A DNA stretch of 64,000 nucleotides. It comes from Geosiphon pyriformis. Lineage: Eukaryota > Glomeromycota > Glomeromycetes > Archaeosporales > Geosiphonaceae. The stretch lies in NCBI GenBank assembly GCA_016748015.1, contig JAAOMT010000076.1, forward strand, positions 1-64,000, written 5' to 3'. Positions 36,013 through 46,010 of the stretch are shown here, piece by piece. The stretch's first letter is position 1. Each line of letters starts with the position of its first letter. The translations under genes and the position numbers were made by a program. Below the pieces are notes generated by a model. It saw only the letters and a list, made by a program, of their open reading frames with translations, did no database searches and was not told the origin of the DNA.

Positions 36013-38740
36013 TTAAGTGTTCAAGTTAGGAGATTGTTCAATGACAACTATTGGTTTTAAATTTCGGGGAATATCTTTGGGATTGATTAAAGGGAAATGT
36101 GTACCAATTTGTGGAATTAATGGTTCAAGATTGTTTCTGGAATTATAGTGTTTCAAATAATCTCCATGTGTAACTTTTGCTAGAATTTTGTCATCAAGTC
36201 TTAGCTTGTATGATCCATTGCCTAGAATTTCATGAATAAAGAATGGTCTATTCCATTTATTTTCAAATTTTCTATTCTATTGTTTTTCAGCTTTAGTTCT
36301 GTGTAAAAGAACTTTGTTTCTGATTTTAAATCTATTGGTAACTGGAGGCAATTTGTCATCATGCCATTTTTTTTGTTGAGCTTGGGAGTGTTTAATATGG
36401 GTGGCTGTTATTCATCATTTTTCTTCCAACGTATTAAATAGAGTGTAGGCTCTTCGTTGTAGTGTTTCCTGAAAGTTGTCTTTATTAATTGGTTGTACTG
36501 GATATGTTTCCATTGTGAAACTAATTGGTAACATTGCTGTCTTTCTGTAGGTTAAATCAAATGATGTGTGTTTTGTGGTATCTTGTATTAGTGTTCTATA
36601 TGCTAGTAACACTGATGGAATAAAGAGATCCCATTCTTGCTCAAAATTGGTTGAGACTTTGGCTAATGATTCACACAATGTTCTGTTGAAATGTTCTACA
36701 AGTCCATTTGTTTGTGGATGGTAGGGCAAAGATAATGGTCTTTTGACATTAAATTGTCCACAAATTTTCTGGATTAAATTGTTCATGAAATGTGTTTCTT
36801 GATCAGATAAAAGTTTTATTGGGCATCTATGTCTACAAATAATGTCTTTATAGATGAAGTTTGCTATTAATTTCACATCTGTTTGTTGAATGGCTCTGGC
36901 TTCAGACCATTTGGTGAAATAGTCTACAGCTACTGCAATATAACGGTTTCCTTGATTTGTGATAAGGAGTGATCCAACTAAATTGATACTAATTCAATCA
37001 AAAGACTGTCCAATTTTAATTGGGTTTAAAGGTTCTATAGGGCAAGTTTCTTCTCTTCTTTGACAATTATCACAAGACTTAATATATTCATAAATGTTTT
37101 TTCTCATTTAAGGCCAAAAATAATATTCTAGTGTTTTTTGGGTAGTGCTGTCTTTTCTTAGGTGTGCTAATGAAAAGTCTGAGTGCATGTTATATAAAAT
37201 GGTTTCTTTTTCATATTCTTGTATTAATCTAAGTGGATTGTCTGAGTTTCTGAAGTTTCAATAATAAATCATGTTGTTGTGTAAGAAGTATTGTTTGGCT
37301 TATTGTTGTAACCAATGTTTTTTATCTGAGGACCAATCTGTTGAGATTGTTAATTTCTCTAAATATTGTTTAAGATTGTTGTAGTTTTCAGGATTCATTG
37401 TTTGTTGTTTTGTTGTTAATTCAAATAGGTATTGGTTTTATATTCTAATCTTGTCTCATTCTTGAGAGACAATCAACATTGGTATGAAGTTTTCCTGGTT
37501 TGTGGTGTACAATATATCGGTAGTTGGCTAAAAATTCTGTCTATCAAGTTTGTTTTGCATTTAGCTGAGTGTTTTTGTTCTAAAGCCATTTGAGTCCAAT
37601 ATTATTAGTGATAATATCGAATTCTTTGGGTCTGAAGTAAAGATTAAAGTGATGTAGGGCCCAGATTACTACTGCAGTTTCTAATTTTGTTGCAAGGTAG
37701 TTCTTTTCAGCTGGTTTCAATGTTCTGCTAGCATAAGCAATTATTTGCTCATTTCCATTGTCATCTAACTGTGATAGAATGGCACCAAAGGCAGTATAAG
37801 AAGCATCTGTTGTTAACCAGAATTGGTTGCTGAAATCTGGGTAGGAAAAAATTGGAGCTGTCATTAGTTTTTCTTTGAGGATTTCAAATGCATTTTGGTG
37901 TTCAGCAGTTCATTTGTATTTGATGTTTTTGGTGGTAAGCTGGTTGAGAGGTTTTGCAATTTCTGAGAATCTTTTGATAAACTTCCGATAGTAGAAGGCT
38001 AACTCTATGAATCCTCTTAGTTCTGTAGTGTTTTGAGGAGTTTTAAAGTTTTTGACAGCATTGATTTTTCCAGAGTCTGGTTTGATTCTATCTTTACTAA
38101 TGATATGACCAAGAAAGGCCAAGCTTGTTTTTCCAAAGTAGCATTTTTCAATGTTGAGTTTTAGTTCTGCTTTTTGTAATCGTTGAAAAATTTTTCACAG
38201 GTGTTTTAAGTGTAATTTAAACAACGGAGAATAAACATCAGTATCATCAAGATAAATAACTACTGACTTTAAAAGGAGTTCTTTATATACAATATCCATT
38301 AATCTTTGAAATGTTGCTGGTGCATTGCATAATCTGAAAGGCATTACATTGAATTTGTAATTTCCTCCTTGGGTTGTGAAGACTGTTTTGGAACAATCTT
38401 TGGGGTCCATGACAACTTGCCAGTATCCGCTTTCTAGATTTAGTGTTGAAAAGTATTTGGCCTTTCCAAGGGCATCTAACATATCATTAATTCGGGGAAA
38501 GGGATAGGCATTTCCAATGGTGACACTGTTGAGTTGTCGATAATCAACACAAATTGTATCTTTCCATTTTTCTTTTTAACTAAGACTACAGATGAGGTCC
38601 ATGGATTCATTAATGGTTAAATAAGCCCATTGTTAAGCATCCATTGTACTTTTTCGCGGATAAATTAGTGACTTTCTGGAGCAACTTAGTAGGCTTGCTG
38701 TTACCTTAGTTTGGCATCTCTTGTATAGATTTGGTGTTAA
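36013..38740 (-). pseudogene. pol of G2, part 2: RT - RNase H - integrase
   Basis: RT (about 38740-37910): WTSSVVLVKKKNGKIQF, LDALGKAKYFSTLNLESGYW, and an intact catalytic box VVIYLDDTDVYS near 38265. RNase H (37864-37560): TTDASYTAFGAILSQ, YASRTLKPAEKNYL, but TNNIGLKWL has Asn where Asp is usual. Integrase (about 37200-36415): HH-CC finger with SCDNCQ, the D,D-35-E core with LLSDQETHF and LVEHFNRTL, then AYRTLIQDTTKHTSFDLTY. The C-terminal tail (KLRLDDKILAKVTHGDYLKHY) ends at 36013. Stops separate the blocks. It copies the RNA, removes the template and integrates the cDNA. Confidence 0.88.
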
Positions 38741-39120
38741 GCCAAATTGGTTCTTCCTAAGTCATTGTTGTTTTCAGCAAAGATATTAGCAAATTCTACA
38801 ATTAACTCTTTGAGCTGGCTCTGTTGTTGTGGTTCAAGTTGTCTTATGTTGATTCGAGATAGTTTTTTTATGACAACATGGTAGTTTTCAGAGCTGTGGT
38901 TTGGGTTGATTTTTGGTAGTAAATGTTCAATAATTTCAGAGAAATTGGGGACTGTTTGGGGTAATTTTTGTTAAAAGATATTACTGTGAATAACTTCAAT
39001 TTTTAAGTTATTTAATAGAACTATGGGGTAATTATTGGGGTTGTAAAAAGTAACTCAGACTTTCTTTGTTCCTTCTGAAATGTAAATATTTGGGATCAAG
39101 ATATTATGTTCCAAGCAGAT

Positions 39121-40050
39121 TCATTCATTAGACTCAAAAATTTGTTGGGTGGTTGTTGGCTTTGGGCAGGTATAGATTTTGGGATGTTCTCTGAAAGGTA
39201 AAATAGTGATTGGTTGGGAAAGGCATAAAATCTGGTAAGATTCATTCTGTTCATTAAGAGCTATGTTTACTGGAACTGTAAATTGTCCAGTTGAACCAAA
39301 ATTTTGTGTTCCTCTTTCGCTTTTTCCCAATTGTTCTCTTTGATTGACTAACTGTAAGCCTGAAATATTAATTAAGAGTAAATAGATAGCTTGAGCAATT
39401 TTTTCGGCATGTTCAATTTTGAAAGGTTTATCGGTTTCATTTTGGAGTATTACTGTTATGTTACCAGTATATCCAGCATCAATTATTTCTCTTTTGACAT
39501 TGATTCCTTTGCTTGCCAGAGAGGACCGGGAGGCAATTTGAACTATTGCTCCTGGCAGGATTTTGAGAGCAATTTTGAGGTTGATTTTTGTGAGAGATTT
39601 GGGTTTAAGAACAAAAGTATCCTTGTCTGGATATCTTAAATCATATCCAGCATCAATTTCATGTGCTTTTTCGGGTTTTATTTCTTGTCCATTGTTGTTG
39701 AAGTATTTGAGTTGTAAGGCAGACTGATTTTCGATGAAATAGATAGGTGTTGCTTCAATTTTTTCTGTTGTTTCAGGTTCTTCAAATTCAATTTTGTTTT
39801 CATCATTTTTACTGGGCAGGGAAATGTTAAGAGCATAGCATTCAGGGCACCATTGCTCATTGCAAGACATTATGCATTTTTCACACAATTTAATGTTTAT
39901 TTGCTCTAGCCATTGGGCTTGAGTTTCTTTGGTCGAGTAAGTGTAACTGGCAATTTGGTGATATACTTCTACTTCATCTTCGTAGTTGTATCCAGTGATT
40001 TTAAAAGTGTATACAATGTATTCTGATTCTTTTATTTGACAAACATTTTC
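39121..40050 (-). pseudogene. pol of G2, part 1b: dUTPase domain (open reading frame)
   Basis: About 310 codons without a stop. It starts in the tail of the Cys-rich domain (LCEKCIMSCNEQWCPEC) and contains a complete trimeric dUTPase with all five motifs: DAGYDLRYP, ASRSSLASKG, DAGYTGN, AEKIAQAI and RGTQNFGSTG. dUTPase hydrolyses dUTP to dUMP and so limits uracil entry into cDNA. In retroviruses it is found in pol of non-primate lentiviruses and near the protease of betaretroviruses. Here it lies between protease and RT of a Gypsy element, so it is not a host gene. The domain itself has no visible lesion; whether it is made as part of a polyprotein is unknown. Confidence 0.9.
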
Positions 40051-41259
40051 TTAAGTGGCTCTATTGATTAAAGCTATTGCTAGATTGAAAATCATTTTGG
40101 CATCATGAGGGTAATAGTACAGTTTGTTGAGGGCGCTGTTGTAAGCAGCATTAAAAGGGGTTCCTCTTGTTACTTTTTCTGAGATTAAAAGGGCATATTG
40201 GCATGTTTGATTGCAGATTCTTTCTCTGAATGCAACATTAATCCAGTCGCATTCATCAGGTAATTGTTCTCCACAAGTCAAACAGGGTGTTCTGTCCCAT
40301 TTTTCACTTCTTTTGACTAGGTGTCCCCATCATTTTTGGTGGCAGAATTTGCAATAGTAACAGGTATAGTTTCCATATTCTTCCTTGGGTAAAATACAAG
40401 TTCCCATTAATAAGAGTTTTTTGTGGCAATCTTTACATTTGAGTGGAATGTAAGAGTGTTGTTTTTGTGGTTCTGATTTTGAATAGGGAACATTCTATCT
40501 GGGTGTCACTGGTTCTTTTGTTTCAAGAGAATTGTTTGTTGAAAAATACTGTTGTTCAGTTTCATCAGCCCAATTGGAGGTTGATCCAAGTGCCATAAAT
40601 GTTTCAATAATGGGTTTTTCTCTTTCCAGTTCAAATTTAAAAGCTGGGGCTTTTTTGAAGCATTTGTTGAATGTACCACAAGTGGCAGGTATTCAGGTGT
40701 GTTGTCCTTGATAAGAGATTGTTAACTCTTGTGTCTTCCAATTTAGATTAGTGTTGGCTTTTTGGAGCCAATCATTTCCAATGAGAGCTTGGTATTGGGG
40801 AGCATCCATGACCAGAACTTTGACTGGAATGGTGATTTCATCGATTGTAAATAGAAAGTTGTCAATTTCTTCTACTGAAGTCTTTTTCATGCCATCAGCA
40901 GTGACAATTACTGTCTGAGCTGGTTGGTCAACATTTCTTTTTAACTGTTGCATCAACTGGTAGGTGATGATGCTTCCAGCAAATTCACTGTCTAGGATCA
41001 AGCAAATTGTCTTTTCTTCAACTTCTGCTTTGGTATACATAGCAGTGATTGCTTTTTGTTTGTTGGTGGCTGCATTGCTAAGCAGGAATGGTGACTTATT
41101 TGTTTCGAACTCAAAAGGAAATATATCTGAAAGGTTGGCATTTTCAGCAATTCTGGCTGATGGGATTGTGGTAGAAGTATAGAAAGGGTTTTGTTGTTGT
41201 GCTGCAGCTCTACCTTCTGAGAGTACAATATGGCAAAAATCCTGTTTTTTTGGCATCAT
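40051..41259 (-). pseudogene. pol of G2, part 1a: protease and Cys-rich domain
   Basis: Protease (41259-40693, 188 codons open): LILDSEFAGSIITYQLMQQL, where the retroviral-type D-S/T-G active site has become D-S-E, plus NDWLQKANTNLNW. It is followed by a Cys-rich domain (about 40480-40051): PLKCKDCHKK, CYYCKFCH, PCLTCGEQL and CNQTCQYAL give at least four CxxC or CxxCxxC pairs that could bind zinc. The same domain is intact in G3 (63239-63922). Its family is unknown to me. Its place between protease and dUTPase is unusual. Confidence 0.8.
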
Positions 41260-41499
41260 AAGATAACTAAGTTGAGTATGATAGTAGTTGAGTCTATGTT
41301 GATTCGAATTTTGAGTGGTTAATTGGTTGTTGGAATTTAATCTGTTGTTGTTTGTTGGAAAACAGTTTTGTGGTGTAAATTGATTATGTTAAACCAATCT
41401 TCTAGCTGGCACTTGATATTGTGATGTGAATGGTTGTTAATACTGTTGTTGAATTAGTTGTGGAGCAGGTTGATAATAGTGGTTTGAATATTGTGGCCT

Positions 41500-43077
41500 T
41501 GGTAAATATTGAGCTAGTAGTGGTGGATAATATGATTGTTGTGGTTGAGGATAACGTTGATTATTCCTCTGTTGTTGGTCTCATTGCAATTTTCTACAAT
41601 TGCTTTTCCAGTGTTCTGGAATTCCACAATAATAACAATTTTGGATTTGGTTGTTGGATGGTAGTCCGAAGTTGTTTTGATTGCATTATTGTGGGAGTTG
41701 GTATCTTTGTAGTTGTTGTGATTGCTGCGGCAGCTGTTGTTGCTGTTGGTTGGTGAAGTAGTTTTCAATTTTCTTGGTTAATTGGTCAATCTTTTCTTCA
41801 GCTGCTAAGCTGGTTTTGCCAATAGCCAGGTTAACAAGTTTGGTATGGTTGGCTTCTTCTATGGCCATTTCATAGTTTTTTGCCTGTTGAATAGCAATAG
41901 CTAAATCTTCTGGTACATGTGGGCAAACTTTCTTGATAAGTTTGTCTTTTAGTTCAGCAATGAATTGATCCAAGATTTGTGCATTGGAGTAGTATTCATT
42001 GGTTTCTAATTGGCAAATTCTTCTAAGCAGTTTGTTGAATTTCCCAAGATAGGTTATAACTGATTCACTTGGTTCTTGCTTGATATTTTGGAACTGATTT
42101 TGAAGAGTGATGGAAGTGTTATTGTCAGTGAACTGTTTTAGAAAAGCAGTTTTGAATGCTTCCCAGTGTTTTGGTGGGGCTTCTAAGTTTTCAAACCATT
42201 CACCGGCCATTCCTTGTAAGAAGTATGGAATTGCTTTTAACATTCTGGTAGCATTGCAACCATTTGCATCTCCTGCTTTTAAAACTTTGTCAAGCCATTT
42301 TTAAGGACTGGTTTCACTGTCTTCTCCTGTGAACTCAGGAATTTTTGCAATATATGTGGAGGCCATTTCTTCTTTGTTTTCTGAGTCTTCTGTTTTTTGT
42401 TCTGATTTGGTCTCTTCACTTTGATTTTCTGCTAAGTAGTCAATAAGGTTTGTGCTGGTTAATATTGGTTCCTGTTGTTGAATAGAACTTTTGGGTGACT
42501 GAAAATCTTCTATTTTTGAAAACCAAATAAGTGGTGAGTTTGGTGTTTGTGGTTGAGCAAGTGAAGCTAGAAATGGTGTGATTGAAAGTGGTAATTTAAA
42601 GCTGGTTTCTTGTTCTGGAGTTTGTAAATGTTTGGCAATGGTTTTAGGTGTATTGGAAATAGTTCTGAGTTTTTGTTTTCTTTTTCCTTTTTCTTCTTCT
42701 GTTTCTGATTCAAAACCAAGAGAAAATTTCTGTTCTACTGAGTAATTCTCTTCACAATACTGAATGATATTGAAGTTGAGTTCTTAGAAATATGTTTCAA
42801 GTGTTTGACTGTTAAAATCCTGAGTGTTTAGACGAGAGTGATATACTAAGCTTTCATATAAGTTGTGTCTAACTTTTGAAATGTTGTAGTCTCCAAATAG
42901 ATAATTGTTAATGCAATTTTCAATGTACTGGTAAAGTGTTTTCTTGAATGTTTCAATTCCGTCTGAGATGTTAAATCTCTGCTTGCAGTGAGTGTAGATT
43001 GACTGATAATACTCTAAAGTTCTTGGATCTGTTTGAGTCGCCACTTTTGAAGTTGTTGTTGTTGTGTTATTTCTATG
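41500..43077 (-). pseudogene. gag of G2 (broken)
   Basis: The ATG after the primer site is ATA here. Visible: TTLEYYQSIYTHC-type start (RTLEYYQSIYTHCKQRFN), the retrotransposon gag capsid region (42243-41686; GEWFENLEAPPKHWEAFKT, EPSESVITYLGKFNKLLRR), a Gln-rich linker, and a complete nucleocapsid knuckle at 41596-41637 (CYYCGIPEHWKSNC, C-x2-C-x4-H-x4-C). Pro/Gln/Tyr-rich sequence follows. Stops at CAA/CAG positions. Confidence 0.85.
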
Positions 43078-43090
43078 GGAGAATACCAAA

Positions 43091-44060
43091 TGTTACCAGA
43101 GGTTTTTGGTCTCTTTTCTTGACTGTCTGTTGGTTGCAAATTCACATTTTCTAGAAGTAGTTGAACCTCTAATAACTGAATTTATCTTCAAATTATCTCT
43201 TATAATTTAAACTGCTGGGCTTATAAGTGGAATGGCCAATTCTGTGCCAGTTGTTTTGTGTAATTACATTGTAGTAAACATCAACTCTTTCCTAGGAATT
43301 GCTCATCTAGAAGCTCACTAAAAATGTGTAGTTACTTTGCTGTGAAAGTCAATTCTTCTACAGGAATCTTGTCTGTAGGCTACTCTAATAATTATAATAA
43401 GAAAATAAAAGAAAAAAAATAAAAAAAATGTAAAAGAAATAGAATTCTGTTAAGGAAAACGTTTTCTATCCAGACCTGAAGTCACTAACAGTTTACTGAA
43501 ATTGGTAGTTAATCAATTTCAAAACGTTAGTTGGGTTTTGAGAATTTTTCAAGTGCAATAATTAAAGAATTTTGTTTTTCAATTTATTTGATATTTTTTT
43601 TTGTGTATGTAAAAATGGTTTTAAGTGATAAATCTAAAGTAAAATACATTTTCTCGAAGAGAGAAGCTCTTCTTTTATACAACTTGTCGTAATACTATTC
43701 TATGAACTTGAACTTTGCTCTTTTCTACAATTTTATTGAACTAAAGATACATTTTGGCAAATTACAAGTTATTTCTGCGAACTATTAGATATTTCAGTGA
43801 ACTATCAATTATTTTGGCAAATTTCTACAAATTTTGGCGAACTTTTGAATGTTACATATTTTGGGGTATTGCATAATTGATCATCGCACTTAGGTTATAT
43901 TTGTGTTATGTACAAATTGGGTTATTAATTAAATGATAATTTCGGACATTTTGCTAATATAATAAGTAATAATTTGAAATGATAATATATGCTAATTAAT
44001 GATAAGATTTATAAGGGTAATTTTATGCTAAACAATATCTCTAATTTCGTCTGGTAACAA
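43091..44060 (-). repeat. 5' LTR of G2
   Basis: 970 bases, on the - strand starting TGTTACCAGACG and ending TAACA. TATA box TATAAAAG (- strand) at 43672-43679; the 20-bp repeat array lies upstream at about 43720-43850. Next to it (43074-43090) is the primer-binding site. Confidence 0.9.
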
Positions 44061-45460
44061 TGAAGTTTGCTTTCTAAAAATTTTTGAATGCTGCATTTTT
44101 GGTTGAATTTACAAGTTCTGTTTGTTTTGTCACTTTTAAAATTGCCAAGTCTTTGGTGGTTTCTAAGTCTAGTTTTTTTTCTGCTGTTGTTGTACTGTAT
44201 AATATGTCTTTGGGTGTATCTACTGTCAATATTAAGTCAGCTCTTAGTGTTTTTGGTAAAGTTTTTTATATTATAGTAAAATTTGTTGGTGTTTGGCAAT
44301 ACATAATTGTTTATTTTAATGAATTAGATGCTACTGTATTTGTTCTCAACTATTAATTAGTGTTGGTAAACAAAAATAGCATTTAAATTCTTCTCTTTGT
44401 GAATCAAAATAAGACTATTCTGTTTTGTAATAAGTTTAAGGCCAAGTTGGTTAATCTTTTTTTTGGTTGTACTGTTTTTGAGATTAATAATATGATTTTT
44501 CAAGTTAATGGTCAGGACTTGTTTTATTTTTTATTCACTTAATTCTGGTTATTGTTTCCAGTTTGCTCTAATTATATTTGGTTCTTAAGTTGATTTAGAT
44601 TCTGCAATTGTTAAGACTAATACACTAAAAAAATACCATATTTGGTAAAAAACTTCTAGTTATTAGTACTGCTTTAGATATCAAAAGATGAGCCATCTGG
44701 CTGTAAACTGTATAGTTTTCTTATTTTTTTCTCTTATAGCTTTCAAAATATTCAAATTGTGTTTTGTGGGTAATGTTTTTTATGCTAAGTTTTTTGCTTA
44801 TTTTGATTTTTTTGAATTTTTTCCTTTGGCAGCTTCTGCTTTTTCTTCTGTGGTTGTTGGTAATTCTCTGATTTTCTTTTGGCTGGTGTCTTTAGAGTCT
44901 GATTTAATTAAGTTATTAGCTTTGGTTGAATCAATTATTAAACTTATTGGTATATTGGTTATTATATTTAAATATTTTATTAAAGATAATCTTACTTTTA
45001 GCAGTGTTCTTAGTTTAAAGATCAATGAGCTTATGGTTCATTTGAATTCTTTTAGCAAGATTGTTAGTAAATTGGGAAGAGATGTGATTTCTTTAAAAAA
45101 AAATACTACATTAATAATGTTAATATGTTTAATAATTTGAAGCATTTGATAAATGTAAATAATAATATGTTTTCTAACTTAATGTTTCTTTGGTCACATG
45201 AGCCTATTACTATTAAAACTGACTTTTTGAAAATAGCTGAATAACTGGTTAAATTGGTTTCTTGTAGTATTACTTTGTTTAATATTATTTAAAAAATGTT
45301 ATTTTTGAGTAAGTTTTTTTCTGTTATATTTATTTAGTATAGTCTAAACTGGTTCAAATAGCTAGTTACATATAGAAAATGCATGAGTTATATTTAGTTG
45401 GATTCTTTTTTATGTTTCTGTATATTAGATAGTAGTTGAATTTTGTTTATTAAATCTAAT
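44061..45460 (+). pseudogene. ORF1-only LINE NL-b, right part with 3' UTR
   Basis: Continues the ORF1 interrupted at 34220. It holds an RRM-like region at 44163-44310 (AVVVLYNMSLGVSTVNIKSA, WQYIIVYF), a zinc knuckle near 44668-44715 (CFR.QKMSHLAVNC with the second Cys changed to Tyr) and the helical region SLESDLIKLLALVESIIKL (44688-45140). The 3' UTR starts near 45320 and matches NL-a and autonomous LINEs; there is no endonuclease or RT in between. Few frame breaks in 44084-44356 and 44688-45140. Confidence 0.78.
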
Positions 45461-45997
45461 TAAAAAAAATTTTCGTGATAGTAATTTTTAATTTTTTTTA
45501 ATAAATACAAAAACAAATTAATTAAACTTTAAAATGATAAAAAAACAAATAAAAGAAATATTTTTTATTTTTAATACTAAAATTAATATTTAATAAAAAA
45601 CTTATTAATTTATTAATATTTTTTTTATTTTTAAAGTGTTTATTTAAAGTTTAAAAAAGTTTTATTTTTACTATTTATTTTTAATTTATTATTAACTATT
45701 ACAAATATGTTTATTTCTTTTTATAAATTAATTTCTATATTATTAAATTAATTAATATTAATTAAACTACAATTTATAAAAGACTTGTTTAAAAATACTA
45801 TTAACTTATTGTTTAAGTTTTTAATATTTTTATTTATATTCTTTGGTTTTTACATAAAAAAATTATCAATAAAATCATAAATAATTTTTTTTAATTATAA
45901 TATTATTGATAATAATTATTAGTTTTAACATAAAAAATTAATGTCTTATAAAATATTAAAAAAGTAAAACAGTAAAACAAAATGCAAAAACTTTTTT
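45461..45997. other. AT-rich spacer
   Basis: A/T-dominated, no gene or alignable element. It ends in the target duplication of LINE L-g. Confidence 0.45.
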
Positions 45998-46010
45998 TTT
46001 AAAAAATTTT

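Larger units (their letters stand above)
34221..44060 (-). mobile_element. Gypsy retrotransposon G2 (complete, minus strand)
   Basis: 3' LTR 34221-35202 and 5' LTR 43091-44060 flank a full set of domains. It sits in an ORF1-only LINE whose sequence resumes exactly at 44061. The flanking tetranucleotides are ATGG (left) and ATGA (right); the unoccupied sibling at about 53340 reads ATGGAA, so a 4-bp target duplication with one later G-to-A change fits. The LTRs look more than 90 per cent identical by eye. The coding part has perhaps two to three dozen stops but is far less decayed than G1. Confidence 0.92.

Noticed and set aside
39121-39888. A host dUTPase gene
   Set aside because: It has all dUTPase motifs but lies in frame order between Gypsy protease/Cys-rich and RT domains, within one pair of LTRs; G1 has the same arrangement.
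41430-41756. Val-rich 108-codon frame on the + strand
   Set aside because: It is the antisense of the Gln/Asn-rich gag linker of G2.
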